A stretch of DNA of 46,771 bases. Origin: a virus. Location: positions 1-46,771 of IMG/VR virus record IMGVR_UViG_3300010885_001803. One strand, written 5' to 3'. Position numbers and translations under genes: made by a program. Positions 14,955 to 26,500 of this stretch are shown here, in pieces (the first letter of the stretch is position 1; every line of letters starts with the position of its first letter). The notes under the pieces were generated by a model. The model ran no database searches. It was not told the origin of the DNA and worked only from the letters and a program-made list of their open reading frames with translations.

Positions 14955-17588
14955 TTAATTTTCTAATTTTAAATATGTGATCGTTACAGTTATTGCAGTT
15001 GTGCTACCACTGTTATTGGTAATTCTCAAATACATGTTTGTACTAGGAGTGCCATCTGCATTATAACCATAGACAGCAGGAGTAAAATAAGTTGTAGTTG
15101 CGGTTGTGGTGATTGCCTCAGCAACTACACCACTACCTGGTGTAGGATCTGTTGTGATTGCCCTGGCGCTGTCGCTTGACTGCGCAGTTGAACTAGTATA
15201 TATTGATACCCATGCTCCTGCACTAACTTGTATGCTATACAATGCATATCCTTTGGCGGCTGTAACTGTTGCGGTGGCCGCGGCATTTGATGCCAAACTT
15301 GCCGTTGTAGTTGCAACAGTAGCACGTGAACTTAATGTTGATGTAGTTGCGCTAATAACACCACTGCTGATAGTAATTGTGCTTCCGTCAACTTTAACTC
15401 CACCTAGTACACTTGTTGTTGCAGTTGGAAGAACACTACTAATAACACCACTGCTGATAGTAATTGTGCTTCCGTCAACTTTAACTCCACCTAATTGAGT
15501 TGTGCCAGCTGTTGCTAAACTTAATGCCCCACCTGTATTAATAATTCCACTTGTAGCTACCGCAGGAATTGTAACACCTCCAAGTAAACTAGTTGTTGCG
15601 GTTGGTAATGTATAAGAAATAATACCATTATTACTTGTAATAGTAGTACCATCAATTTTGACTCCACCTAGTACACTTGTTGTTGCTGTTGGTAATGTAT
15701 ACGGTGTGGCTACTAGTTGATTACTACCATTTAATGTGATAGTAGTATTGTCAATTTTAACTCCACCTAATACGGTAGTACTTGCTGTAGGCAATGTGTA
15801 TGCTGAAGAAGAACTAATTACTCCATTATTAATTGTAATTGTTGTACCGTCAACTTTAACTCCACCTAGTACACTTAAACTTGCTGTTGGTAATGAGTAA
15901 TTTGTATAGTTGGCAGTAATTGTACCATTAACTATACTAATTGTTGAACCGTCAACTTTTACTCCACCTAGTACACTTGTGCTTGCTGTTGGCAATGTGT
16001 ATGTGTTTTGTGTTGCTGATATAACACCAGCTCCGTTGATTGTAATTGTTGAACCGTCGATCTTAACTCCGCCTAACGCACTTGTTGTTGCGGTTGGTAA
16101 TGTATATGATGTCACGCCACTAATAGTTCCAGTTATTGGATTAACTGTTATAGTGGTGCCATCTACTTTAACTCCACCCAACTGGCCAGTACTTGCAACT
16201 GGTAATGAGTAATTTGTATAGTTGGCAGTAATTGTACCATTAACTATACTAATTGTTGAACCGTCAACTTTAACACCGCCCAGTACACTTGTGCTTGCTG
16301 TTGGTAATGAGTAATTTGTATAGTTGGCTGTAATAACTCCTGCGTTAATACTAATAGTTGTCCCGTCAACCTTTACTCCACCTAGTACACTTGTTGTTGC
16401 AGTTGGTAAACTATACTGCAATGCTGTTATAATACCAGATCCGTTGATTGTAATTGTTGAACCGTCAACTTTAACTCCACCTAGTACACTTGTACTTGCT
16501 GTTGGCGTTACACTAGAAATTATTCCACTAGTAGCTGTTATAGTTATACCGTCAGGTTTAACTCCACCTAATACTGAAGTAGTTGCTTGGGGTAAGGTAT
16601 AACTACCTGTATTAATTGTTAGTGTTGCGGTACTTCCGCTAACACCAGCAGTGACGCCAGTACCGGTAAAATTTAATGTAGTAACTGCGGATGCGGCTCC
16701 TTGTGTAGACCCTGCATTTTGTACAGTAACTCCTGTAATGCCTGATCCGCCACCGCCACCTGTTACAATAGATGACATCAATCCAGTGCCACTGTTGTAA
16801 CTAAATGTTATTCCTGTTTGTGTACCGCCTGTTAACATTGCCGCGGCTACTGCTTTAATATTGGCAGGTATTACTGCTAACTGTCCACCAGTTGATGCAA
16901 TTGTTGTACCGTCAACTGTTACACCGCCTTTGACACTAGTAGTAGCTGATGGCAGTGAATAATTAGAACTGATTACTCCGTTATTAATTGTTATACTTGA
17001 ACCATCAACAATAACACCGCCTAAAGAACTTGTAGTTGCAGTTGGCAAAGAAAAAGTTCCTGTAGCACTAATGACGCCGCTGCCATTAATTATAATGGTT
17101 GAACCGTCGACCTTAACACCACCTAAAGAACTTGTAGTTGCAGTTGGTAATGAAAAAGAAGATACTCCACTAATAACTCCGGTTGTAGGATTAATTGTAA
17201 TTGTTGTACCGTCTACCTTAACTCCTCCGCGAACGCTAGTGCTAGCTTGAGGTAAAGAATATGTATACGGAGCGGAAATAGTACCGTTATTAATTACAAC
17301 AGTGGTTCCATCAACTTTAACTCCACCTAGTACACTTATAGTTGCTGTGGGTAATGCATAGTTTGTGTAATTAGCACTAATAACCCCAGTTCCATTAATA
17401 CTAATAGTGGTTCCATCAATCTTAACTCCACCCAATGTTGCGCCGGTGGCGGTTGGCAACGTATAAGAATTTACTAACGAAGCATAAACTTCAGTAAAAT
17501 TAGAATTAATTTTTAAACCGGCAGTTCTTAAACTATCGCCTGTTTTATCTCCGGGGTTAGTTCCCGTGTTTATTAGTTGTAAAGCCAT
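14955..17588 (-). CDS. Long tail fibre with 19 LGGVKVDG repeats
   Basis: An 877-residue fibre-like protein. The N-terminus (LINTGTNPGDKTGDSLRTAG...INSNFTEVYASL) is a conserved start of fibre proteins in marine T4-like phages and may be the virion attachment part. About 19 units of 28-35 residues follow, each of the form LPTATTSVLGGVKVDGTTITINNGVIS with small changes. Between units 6 and 7 a non-repeat segment of about 95 residues interrupts the array; it holds a run of five Gly followed by SGITGVTVQNAG. The C-terminal about 130 residues (from STLSSRATV) form a distinct beta-rich Ala/Thr/Ser domain ending ITVTITYLKLEN, a likely receptor-contact tip. A SD-like AAGGA precedes the ATG. The gene lies between the giant virion gene and the sedolisin. 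Fibre identity is strong; receptor unknown. Confidence 0.85.
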   Translation of the reverse strand: MALQLINTGTNPGDKTGDSLRTAGLKINSNFTEVYASLVNSYTLPTATGATLGGVKIDGTTISINGTGVISANYTNYALPTATISVLGGVKVDGTTVVINNGTISAPYTYSLPQASTSVRGGVKVDGTTITINPTTGVISGVSSFSLPTATTSSLGGVKVDGSTIIINGSGVISATGTFSLPTATTSSLGGVIVDGSSITINNGVISSNYSLPSATTSVKGGVTVDGTTIASTGGQLAVIPANIKAVAAAMLTGGTQTGITFSYNSGTGLMSSIVTGGGGGSGITGVTVQNAGSTQGAASAVTTLNFTGTGVTAGVSGSTATLTINTGSYTLPQATTSVLGGVKPDGITITATSGIISSVTPTASTSVLGGVKVDGSTITINGSGIITALQYSLPTATTSVLGGVKVDGTTISINAGVITANYTNYSLPTASTSVLGGVKVDGSTISIVNGTITANYTNYSLPVASTGQLGGVKVDGTTITVNPITGTISGVTSYTLPTATTSALGGVKIDGSTITINGAGVISATQNTYTLPTASTSVLGGVKVDGSTISIVNGTITANYTNYSLPTASLSVLGGVKVDGTTITINNGVISSSSAYTLPTASTTVLGGVKIDNTTITLNGSNQLVATPYTLPTATTSVLGGVKIDGTTITSNNGIISYTLPTATTSLLGGVTIPAVATSGIINTGGALSLATAGTTQLGGVKVDGSTITISSGVISSVLPTATTSVLGGVKVDGSTITISSGVISATTSTLSSRATVATTTASLASNAAATATVTAAKGYALYSIQVSAGAWVSIYTSSTAQSSDSARAITTDPTPGSGVVAEAITTTATTTYFTPAVYGYNADGTPSTNMYLRITNNSGSTTAITVTITYLKLEN
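15352..15406 (-). repeat. 55-bp exact direct repeat, copy 1
   Basis: Identical to 15439-15493, 87 bases (29 codons) away, so the last two fibre repeat units are a recent in-frame tandem duplication. Confidence 0.9.
15439..15493 (-). repeat. 55-bp exact direct repeat, copy 2
   Basis: Second copy of the exact repeat at 15352-15406; the period of 87 bases keeps the reading frame. Confidence 0.9.
15888..15959 (-). repeat. 72-bp exact direct repeat, copy 1
   Basis: Identical to 16200-16271, 312 bases (104 codons, three units) away inside the fibre repeat array. It encodes the segment around SIVNGTITANYTNYSLP. Exact identity suggests duplication of a block of several units or gene conversion. Confidence 0.9.
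16200..16271 (-). repeat. 72-bp exact direct repeat, copy 2
   Basis: Second copy of the repeat at 15888-15959; the offset is a multiple of three, so recombination between the copies would add or remove whole units in frame. Confidence 0.9.
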
Positions 17589-17592
17589 GTTA

Positions 17593-20500
17593 TTATCCTT
17601 GGTCCATTGTTAAATTAGGGTCATCAAATGATGTTGATGAGTCAAATGTCAGTTGTGGGTTAAATTTCCCACCAAGTGTTGTATTACTTATTTGATTGTA
17701 TTGAGCATACCATATACCTGGTTTTGCTTTAATAAAGTTGGCAATCAGACTAGTATCGTCTAAGATATTTGGAGTTTGTTTTCCATCCCAATCAACACCA
17801 GTTCGTTTGTACACAGTTACTTGTGTAGTTATATCTAACTTGTTAGTTAATCTTATCTGAGAAGAAGATCCGTTAACTGAAAAATCAGCATCAAATTTCA
17901 CATCGCCTTCTGGACTCTTTGGTCCTTCATTTATATTGAATACAGTATATGGTGTTTTCTTTAAATGTATATTTCCTACAAAGAAACTCCAGTTTGCACG
18001 GTCAGTTTTAAATGCATCCGAGCTAGTGTGTGCTGTCACACATCGGTATGTATAACTTCCAACATTAACTACTGCATTTTCTATATAAGAAATTCCTGGA
18101 GCCCAGTTGCCAGCTGAAATATAACCGCCAACAAATACATCTAACGAATTATTTTGTCCGTAGCCTGGAGGAATTGTTGTTGGATACACTTTCCAATAGG
18201 CATTTGGAGTTGCCGAGGAAACTACAGTTGCTGGAGAATAATCAATATTTGGAAGTCTTGCAGAAACTGCTAGTATTGACTTGACAGTATAATAGTATGT
18301 GCCATTATAATTTACCACATTGTTAACACCGTAAGTTGCGGCACTACTAAACACGCCTGTGTAAGTATAACCAAACATTTTAAACCAGTTAACAATTCCA
18401 GAAGGATCTGTACTAGATCCTTTGTCAGGAGTAAATTCTAAATCAATATAGTTAGTACCATCTGACGGTATTTGCCAGTAGCTTATTGTATCTTGATATG
18501 GTATAGTTTCTGCAGATCCGATATCCTGTACATAAGTACCTGCTGGATTTGATTTTGCAATCCCTGTTCCTAAAATACTTCTGCGTAACTGACTTAATAC
18601 ATTACCAGTTTTAGCGTAATATTCGATACGTTCGCCTTGAATTTCAATTACTCCTGGAATTCTGTCCGCTATGTTTGGCTCTTGGAAGTTTGACGCATCT
18701 GCTAGCACCATAGATGTATCAGTCCACAATAACGGCTCTGCCAATCGTGTTTGTTTTTCAGCACTTAATCTCGAGTAGGACGTTCTGTTTAACATATCTT
18801 TAAACTGAACATACGCAATACTTGGTTTTAATATAGTAGATCCAAAAGTCATTATCTCAAAAACATCGGAGATTACAGGAATCTTTGCTAGTTGTATTGT
18901 AATTAAATCATCATTTAATCTATAATCAACCCCAGGAATTAATAGTGTTGAATTTTTTGTTACCCATACATAATTTTCATCAATAACTGGTCTTTCAAGA
19001 ATTAGCAAACCACCTTCTGTATTTGTTATTGTATAGTACGTAGAACTATCTGGTACTAGAGCTGTTGTAGCTTCAACAATAAGTTCAGTTCGTTGTAAAT
19101 CTAAAGTATTGTGTTGGTATGACGACAATATTTCAATAACATCGCTTGAATTATAAGTTTGAGCAAACGTAATCTGTTGTCTACTTGCATTATAAGTATA
19201 CCCATTAGGCAACAACACACTAATTACCATTGTTTGATTCAAATAAGTTGTGTATGCAGTAGTCGTAATATTGATAGTAACTCCACCAATGTCTACATAA
19301 TAGTCACGTCCAGCTAATAGCACATCATTTCCAACAAGTACTGAAACTGCACTTGTTTCTAACGAGTACGGAGGTATTTTATTTGGGCTCAATGTGTAAG
19401 CAAAATTTCCTTGTCCTATTGTAAAATATGAGTTAACCGGCGCTGGTAATATTTGTTGGTTAACTCGCACAATCATATAAGTTTCATTTGGCAATAAATT
19501 ACCAATTAAATTTTGCAATGAATATGTTTTTGCTCCAGAAGGATAAATTCTTTCAGTATTAGTAATTGCAAATGTTGGTTGATCGCCACTGACAATAATG
19601 TAATTAATTAATGAATTAATAGGAGGAGGAGTAACAAATCTAATACCTACAGATTTAACTAAAATATAATTAGTATCTGTTTGGAAATATTCAACAGTCT
19701 GAGGAACCCCATCAACAAATATTGCGGCTGTAAACATATCAAGCCAAGGAGCCTTAGTAATAAACTCTGTAGTATTTCCATCTCCAACAAAATAATCAAG
19801 GTCTAAAATATTTTCTCCAGCGTACCCGATATTAAAAATACTAACAATAGAGCCATCTGCTGGTGGAACATTAAATGTGACTGTACTAGCTTGATAATTT
19901 ATAGAATAATCAGTATTAAGTGTCTGTATTCCAGTTGCTCCAGTAGTGCCGGTTACTTTAACAACAATTGAATTAATTGTTACCGGTTGTTGAGATATTG
20001 AAAATACAACCGTAGAACCGTTGGCAACATAATTGTCTACTTTAATCTTAGCAGATCCAGAATTTGGTCTGTCAAATACTCTAATAGCAAGAGTATCAAC
20101 TACCTGTCCTGGTACCACTTCTTCTGGAGCAGGGCTTGATGTAGGTGTTACAAGACCGTCGCCGTCAAGTATAATATCGTCAGCTAATATTCCTCTTGCT
20201 GTTGAATATGCAAGATCGCCTCCTGAGATATCAGTATCTCTATCAGCTGGAGCAATAGTTCCGTCACTTGTCTGTTTACGGAATATAAAAATGTCGCCTG
20301 ACTTAGTAGGGAAATTAGAAGGAATAGAAACCACTCCACTAGTGCCAGTTATATACAACGAATTCATTACTGCATCAGGATTTGTTTGATGCGGCAGTTC
20401 AGGATGTAACGGATCTAATGGAGTTCCATAGTAAGGATCATCTATTCTAATAGGATCTAAATTGCCAACAATATTAACTACCGAACCTACTGGTGGCGGT

Positions 20501-23500
20501 ACTCTAAATATTATAAATCCTGCAAGTCGTGTGTTTATATCAATAGGATCAACTAAATTTCTCTTAAATGTTAATGCAGTATTATCTGGTATATTTTTAA
20601 GTATAATTTGATCCAGGGTTAATTGTGTACTAGAGTCGATACTTGCAATCTTAGCTTCGTACCCAAATGCTTCTAAAAATGTTTCCGAGTATACAATGTC
20701 GCCAACTGTTAAATTAACAGTATTATCAATTGTTAATACTGTTGATCCTGCAGAATTTTTGATAAATTTAACAGTTGCCCCTATTGTAGGAATTAATGAC
20801 GGCGGTCCGCTTAGAATTAACGACGTTGTATTAATAAGTTTAGTCACAGTTTGTGTGTCAAACCCTGTGCCAACAACTCCTAAATTGGCTACAATGCCCG
20901 CAGTACTTGCTACAGTTAATATTGTTCCTAAAGTAAAAAATTCATATAATTGATCTACCGACGAAGCAGTAAGATTTTGTGACAATGTAATTTGTAAATT
21001 TGTAACTTGAATAACAGTTGTGTTATAAGGTACTCCTGTACCTGAAATAAATTGTCCTGCTACAATATTAGAAGCGTTATCAACTAAGATTGAAGATTGC
21101 CCCACATTTCCAGCTAACGATTTAGCCACAGCTACTATGGTTGTACTAATCGGATACGAATTAACTGGAGCAATTAAGGTAGTAGTTGCAGAGATTGAAC
21201 TAATTGCCTGAAGTGGGAAAGTTAAAACTACTGTTGGATACAAAAATAAACTATAAGGAAAATAGTCAGTAACTCCATCTACTGAGATATCAGTTGTACC
21301 GTCAAATGTTGTAGTTATGTACTCGCCCCAATAGACGTTAATTGGAATTCCAGAATCTGACACATACGGTAATGTCCAAGTATGCAACAACGGATTGTTA
21401 ACTGTTGGGAAAAATGTTTGTGTTACTTTATAATCAGAATATTCAGGATCAAATGAGTCCCACTTATCCGAGTTAAATGGCAATGCATCCCATCCGCCGC
21501 CAGTATTAAATCCTAGATTGCCAACAATAGTACCGCCGTAATCAATACCTGTCATCAACTGATTTAATTCTTTGCCAATCATTCCGCTGTTTGGATTATA
21601 ATAAAAATTAATTCTGTCGGCAGCATTTAAAATTGTTATATCTTTTATATAAGACACAGTGGCAACTTCGTCAGACGTTAATGCTGTAGTAAATGTAATC
21701 TTACCAGAAGAATAAGTAGCTCCGTTAATTTTAGAATTAACGATTATAAGTTTATACATCTCCCTTAGCATTGGGTAAGTTGTTAACGACTTAGTGTTTA
21801 ATACAGTTACTGACGATTTGCCAACTTGGATACTAGGTGGCCATGTTAAATCAAATGTCAGCTGAGACCCAGTTCCGTATATAGTTTCCGTGGCATTAAT
21901 ATCGTTAATGTAAGTAGTTTGGCCAATACGGTCAAATTTGATAGCTGTTAAATTTGACCTAACGACGCCATCTCCTATAATTGCAACTATTCTTGCTGGA
22001 GTTCCGCCAACAGCAAGTCCACCTTTAACTTCTATCGTAGGGGCAGACAAGTACCCGCTTCCACTATCTTGTAATATAATTCGATTGATTACGCCATTAG
22101 TAAAAAATACTTGTGCTTTGGCTCCAGATCCAGAGTTGCTGTTAAAAATAATTTCTGGAGCAGTAACATATTTGCTACCGCCTGATACAATCTGTAAATC
22201 AACTACTTTAAATCCTAAATTGTCTGCCCAGAATTTCCAAGGATATGTTTGAATTGCTGGAGTATCTACAGATATCTCTCCATTAACTATGAAAGAAGTT
22301 ACAATGTTCAAAGCATTGTTTGTAACTGCTGACGGCAAATCAAAATCTGTAACTGCATTTGGATTTAAATCCGGTGTGGTTGTATTTGTATACTGACTAA
22401 TATATTCTCGTACCTTAGTTCTATATGGTTTTACTTCATTCACATAGTCCTGAAAATTACTTAAATTATCTACAGGATAATATACCGGTTGGGTAAATCC
22501 TCCAACATTATGAGTAGCTCTAACAAAACTTGTTTTAAATATCCAATCGAGATACGGCTGTTCGCTATGTGCGTATCTTATGCTTCTAAAAAATATATCT
22601 AAATAATTTTTATAAAGAACGCCAGTTAAAATTTTATTTTGCAAAGTATTAAGAATGATTCGTAGTTCAGTCGAAGCTTTAACATCAAATGCTCCAGAAT
22701 CAAAAGTACTTGCATCATAACCAACTGCCGAGAAATCTGTTTGGTATATACTAGAATTAAATTGAATTGTTCCGTCCTGTACTCCAATAACTTTGTAAGA
22801 TTGTGTCCAGTCTGCACTTGTAGAATTTGCATATTTTTCTAATAACATCCATTGTGTAGGACTGGCTGTTACAACCTTAACAATGTCGCCTATATTAGTT
22901 GTAATAAAGTTTAAATCAACAAATATTTGCACAGAAAAATCTGCCGCAGTAAATTGATTATATCCTGTATCATACCAATCGGTGGTATGCCAGTATTGCG
23001 TAACATCAAACGACTGTGTTAGTGTTCTTGACCAAATGCCAACTGTACTGTCGTTGTTATTGACATACGTTGGATCAAAAGAATAGATGCTCCAAGCGCC
23101 TGCGGCTTGACTATCGCTATGTACTAATACTGAATAATCTCGTACAGATACTGTAGTATTATCGTCATATCCTATTCCAGATGATATGATATCAAAATCT
23201 TGAATTCTTCCTAGAGTATCAATTTTAGCTCTAACTAATGCATCTTGACCTGTTCCTGAAATTTGAATATATGGTGCTTGCAAATAGCCGCGGCCAGTTT
23301 CAATAATTATGATATCTGTAATTCGGCCATTAGTTATTACAGGTGTTAATGTAGGTCGAACAAATAAGTTTATATTAGCATAGGCTAATTCGGTACTTGT
23401 GTCAATAGCCTTATCATATAAACCTGTTATAATATTAGGCTCGACATCTTTTAAATATAAATCAGATATGTTAAAATTTTCTATAATTTGTTGTTGTTGT

Positions 23501-26500
23501 AATAATTCATTTATACCTTCCATTACCTCTTTAAGAGCTTCTGAACGATTAACGAACATACTCTGACGCGGACGATTTTCAATACCGTATTGTAATTTTA
23601 CAGGTAAGTTTACATCAGGTACAGCTCTACCAGCTTCGTCAACTCCGCATAAACTATCAATCCATTTTTGTTTTATAGTATTTGGAATTTGCACGATATC
23701 ATCGGCGCTAATTAGTTTCCATTGACTATGAATATTTTGATGAATCTTATCAGTTGTCCAGTATTCTATTGCTAATACTGTGTTTTTGTCGTTCAAATAT
23801 TGTGAAATGTTAACTAGACTATAAGAATTTATTCCAATCAATGATAGGTATGTGTAGCCTTGACCTCTTGGATTTGCAATAAGAGTGGCAACAGATTCGG
23901 CAGAAATATATCTACCTTCTATTGAAGGCACATTTGTTTTATTTTTAACCCAATAGTAATAGGTATTTTTAAAAGTTTTAGTTGTTGAATTATAAGTTTT
24001 AGTTACACAATATGCATTATCTCCGTATAGAGTAGTACCAGTAATGCCAACAGTCTTGCCTGCCGGTGTTGCCGATTGTGTGTCCCATTGCGAAGGCAAT
24101 AGCGAAGATGCTACCCATTCGTATACATCTACACTTGCGCCAGGTGCTAGTTCATTCCATGTGTTGTTACGATAAGCAGGATCTTTAAAATAAGGAACTT
24201 TAAATTTTGTAGTTCTTAAATCCCACCATAATTGGCCGCGTTGTTCACTTGACCAACTAGCACTATCGTTTACTGTAACTTCTACCGAAGCAGTACTATA
24301 AGAATATGTTGCTGGGTCATAGAATGTTTTAAATTTAATTTCTTCTTCTGCAGGACCTGCAATTTTTCCTTGTAACGGATCAATAACATCAATGTAAGTT
24401 AATAATGTACTTGTTGTTTTGTCATATAAAAATGCATTTTTAACTTTAGAAATATCTACAACATCAACTGCTGTTTTGTCAATATTCCACGATAGTGTAG
24501 ACGGCGATTTAGAATATATAGCCAGCTGGCCTTGCAAGGTATTAGAGTTAATTGTAACAGTTGGAGCTCCTACAAATATATTATTTGCGCCAACTGCAAA
24601 TCCTTGACCGTAACTACTAATAGAATTATAAGAATGTGCGAGGCTTTCGCTAAACACCCAGTTCAAATTATAACGGTCATACACATCGACACGACCGCTA
24701 GCTAATTGAGTAGTTATAAAGTTCGTTGATTTTTTATCATAAGTTGTTCTAGATTCATCATAGGTAGTTACAATGGTGCTCGACCCATTTTGACTATATA
24801 CCACTAGAGTCTTTGAATCATTCATAAATGATAATTTAGTACCAAACTCTTGATTGTCTTCAGGAGCATGAGGAATTAAATTCTGTAGTAAACTATACTG
24901 CCCAGTTGCACTGTTAAGTTTATAAACTCCTACATTGCCAACATTATTAATTAATGAATCAAGTTGTATATTATTGTTTATAACTAGGTAAGAAGCATCG
25001 TCTGAGAATGAAGTTGCTTTTCCAAAATCTGGAGATAAACTAGTCAGCGTTTGAATTACGGTTCCATCATTTTTATATACATGAACAACTCCGCCTGCAC
25101 TAGGATTCGGCGTGTCAGTTAACAAATTACCAGAGTATGCTGTTATTGCTACTGTAGATCCGTCTGCACTCAAGCCTACATGATTTCCAAAATAGTTATC
25201 GCCAGTCTGTCCCAAGTTTCTAGTGCCAGTAAACACAGTATCATATGCCCACGATGTTGAAGAAAAGGTGATTGCACCTTTAGGTGTCAAATCGGGAGGT
25301 GCCGACAATACTACTGCGTTTGAACTTTGTATAGTATAGATTGAAAAAGTTAATGTAGTGTCGCTGTTAAATTTTGCAGTAGTAACAGGTAATGCTGACG
25401 GGCCATTTGTTAAATCTTTTTGACTACTTACTTCAACAAAACTATAATTTACAATTTTATAAAATTGATAATCGCCGCTACCTTGTACAATAAAGTTTTG
25501 TATTGCACCCACAAAATCTACTAATGTAATTTTATAAGAGCCGTTTAAAGTAGTGATGGCGCCTACATAACCACCAGTAGGAATTCCTTTTCCAACAACT
25601 AGATAACCAATTGATACACCTGTTGCAGACAGTAGATTGAATGTATTTGCTCCAACAGCGCCACCGGATAATAGTGGACGAGTTGCAGATAACACATTTA
25701 AAGAAGTTAATCCAGTTGCTGTAACTCTAACATCAGGCAAATTAAAATTGTAAGAATTTTGATATAAGTCAACAGTTGAGCCAACTGTGATCTTAGACAA
25801 ATTAATACTAGTTGAAGATATATTAAGAATATTATTAATTGCTCCAGTAACTGGAACAAACAACAATCGAGTAAGAACAGAAACTACTACTTGATTACTA
25901 GTAAATGCAGGATTTTTTCCTAATACATCAAATCCGCTAACTGTCATGCCAGCAGATATACCACTAGTAGATGTAAGTTTTAAAACAGACCCTACACTAT
26001 TAACTTCATCATAAATTGATGTAACTTGTGGAATAGTCTTGTATGATAATTTATAAACACGACCTAGATTGTTTCCGTAATTAGTAGCACTAATATATAA
26101 ATTAGTATTATCAAAAATTAAATTTGATCCAAATTGTTCTGAAGATATACTAGGACTTAAAATAGAATCTACAAACTGATAGTTGTTATTTGCATCTTTT
26201 TGATATAACGTTATCATTCCGTTATTAGCAATATTAGTTGAATGACTTGCTGTAGATGATACAGGAATATAAAATATCTGATTCCAGAACACACTAGATT
26301 GGGTTGGTAAATCTAATGGCGGGACTGGATATAATGCTTGATAATATTTTCCTTGGTAGGAAACAATATCATTTTTAAGATAGGTATTGCTAGAAGAATA
26401 CGCTCCTATATAATCCGTACTAGAAAAACCAACTGTTGGGCTTCCGGTAGCCATCCAAGTCCCGTCGGGACTAATTGCTACTGCCGATACAGTTGTTGTC

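Larger units (their letters stand above)
15330..17440 (-). repeat. Intragenic array of 19 fibre repeat units
   Basis: The stretch encodes 19 copies of a LGGVKVDG-centred unit, usually 78-105 bases each, with codon-level divergence between most copies. Non-repeat DNA of about 285 bases interrupts it near 16615-16900. Some neighbouring units are nearly or fully identical at the DNA level, showing recent duplication or gene conversion inside the array. Confidence 0.9.

Noticed and set aside
15106-16602. Long plus-strand open frames opposite the repeat fibre (130, 100 and 92 codons)
   Set aside because: They follow the repeat period, lack ribosome binding sites and encode Pro/Val/Thr-rich low-complexity sequence; they are mirror images of the LGGVKVDG repeats.
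12719-17588. Diversity-generating retroelement acting on the fibres
   Set aside because: No reverse transcriptase and no template/variable repeat pair were seen; the repeats found are intragenic shaft repeats.
24419-24607. Plus-strand short frames within the giant gene (for example 24419-24607, 26338-26541, 29765-29956)
   Set aside because: They are antisense to an uninterrupted 5256-codon frame, have no ribosome binding sites and resemble no family.
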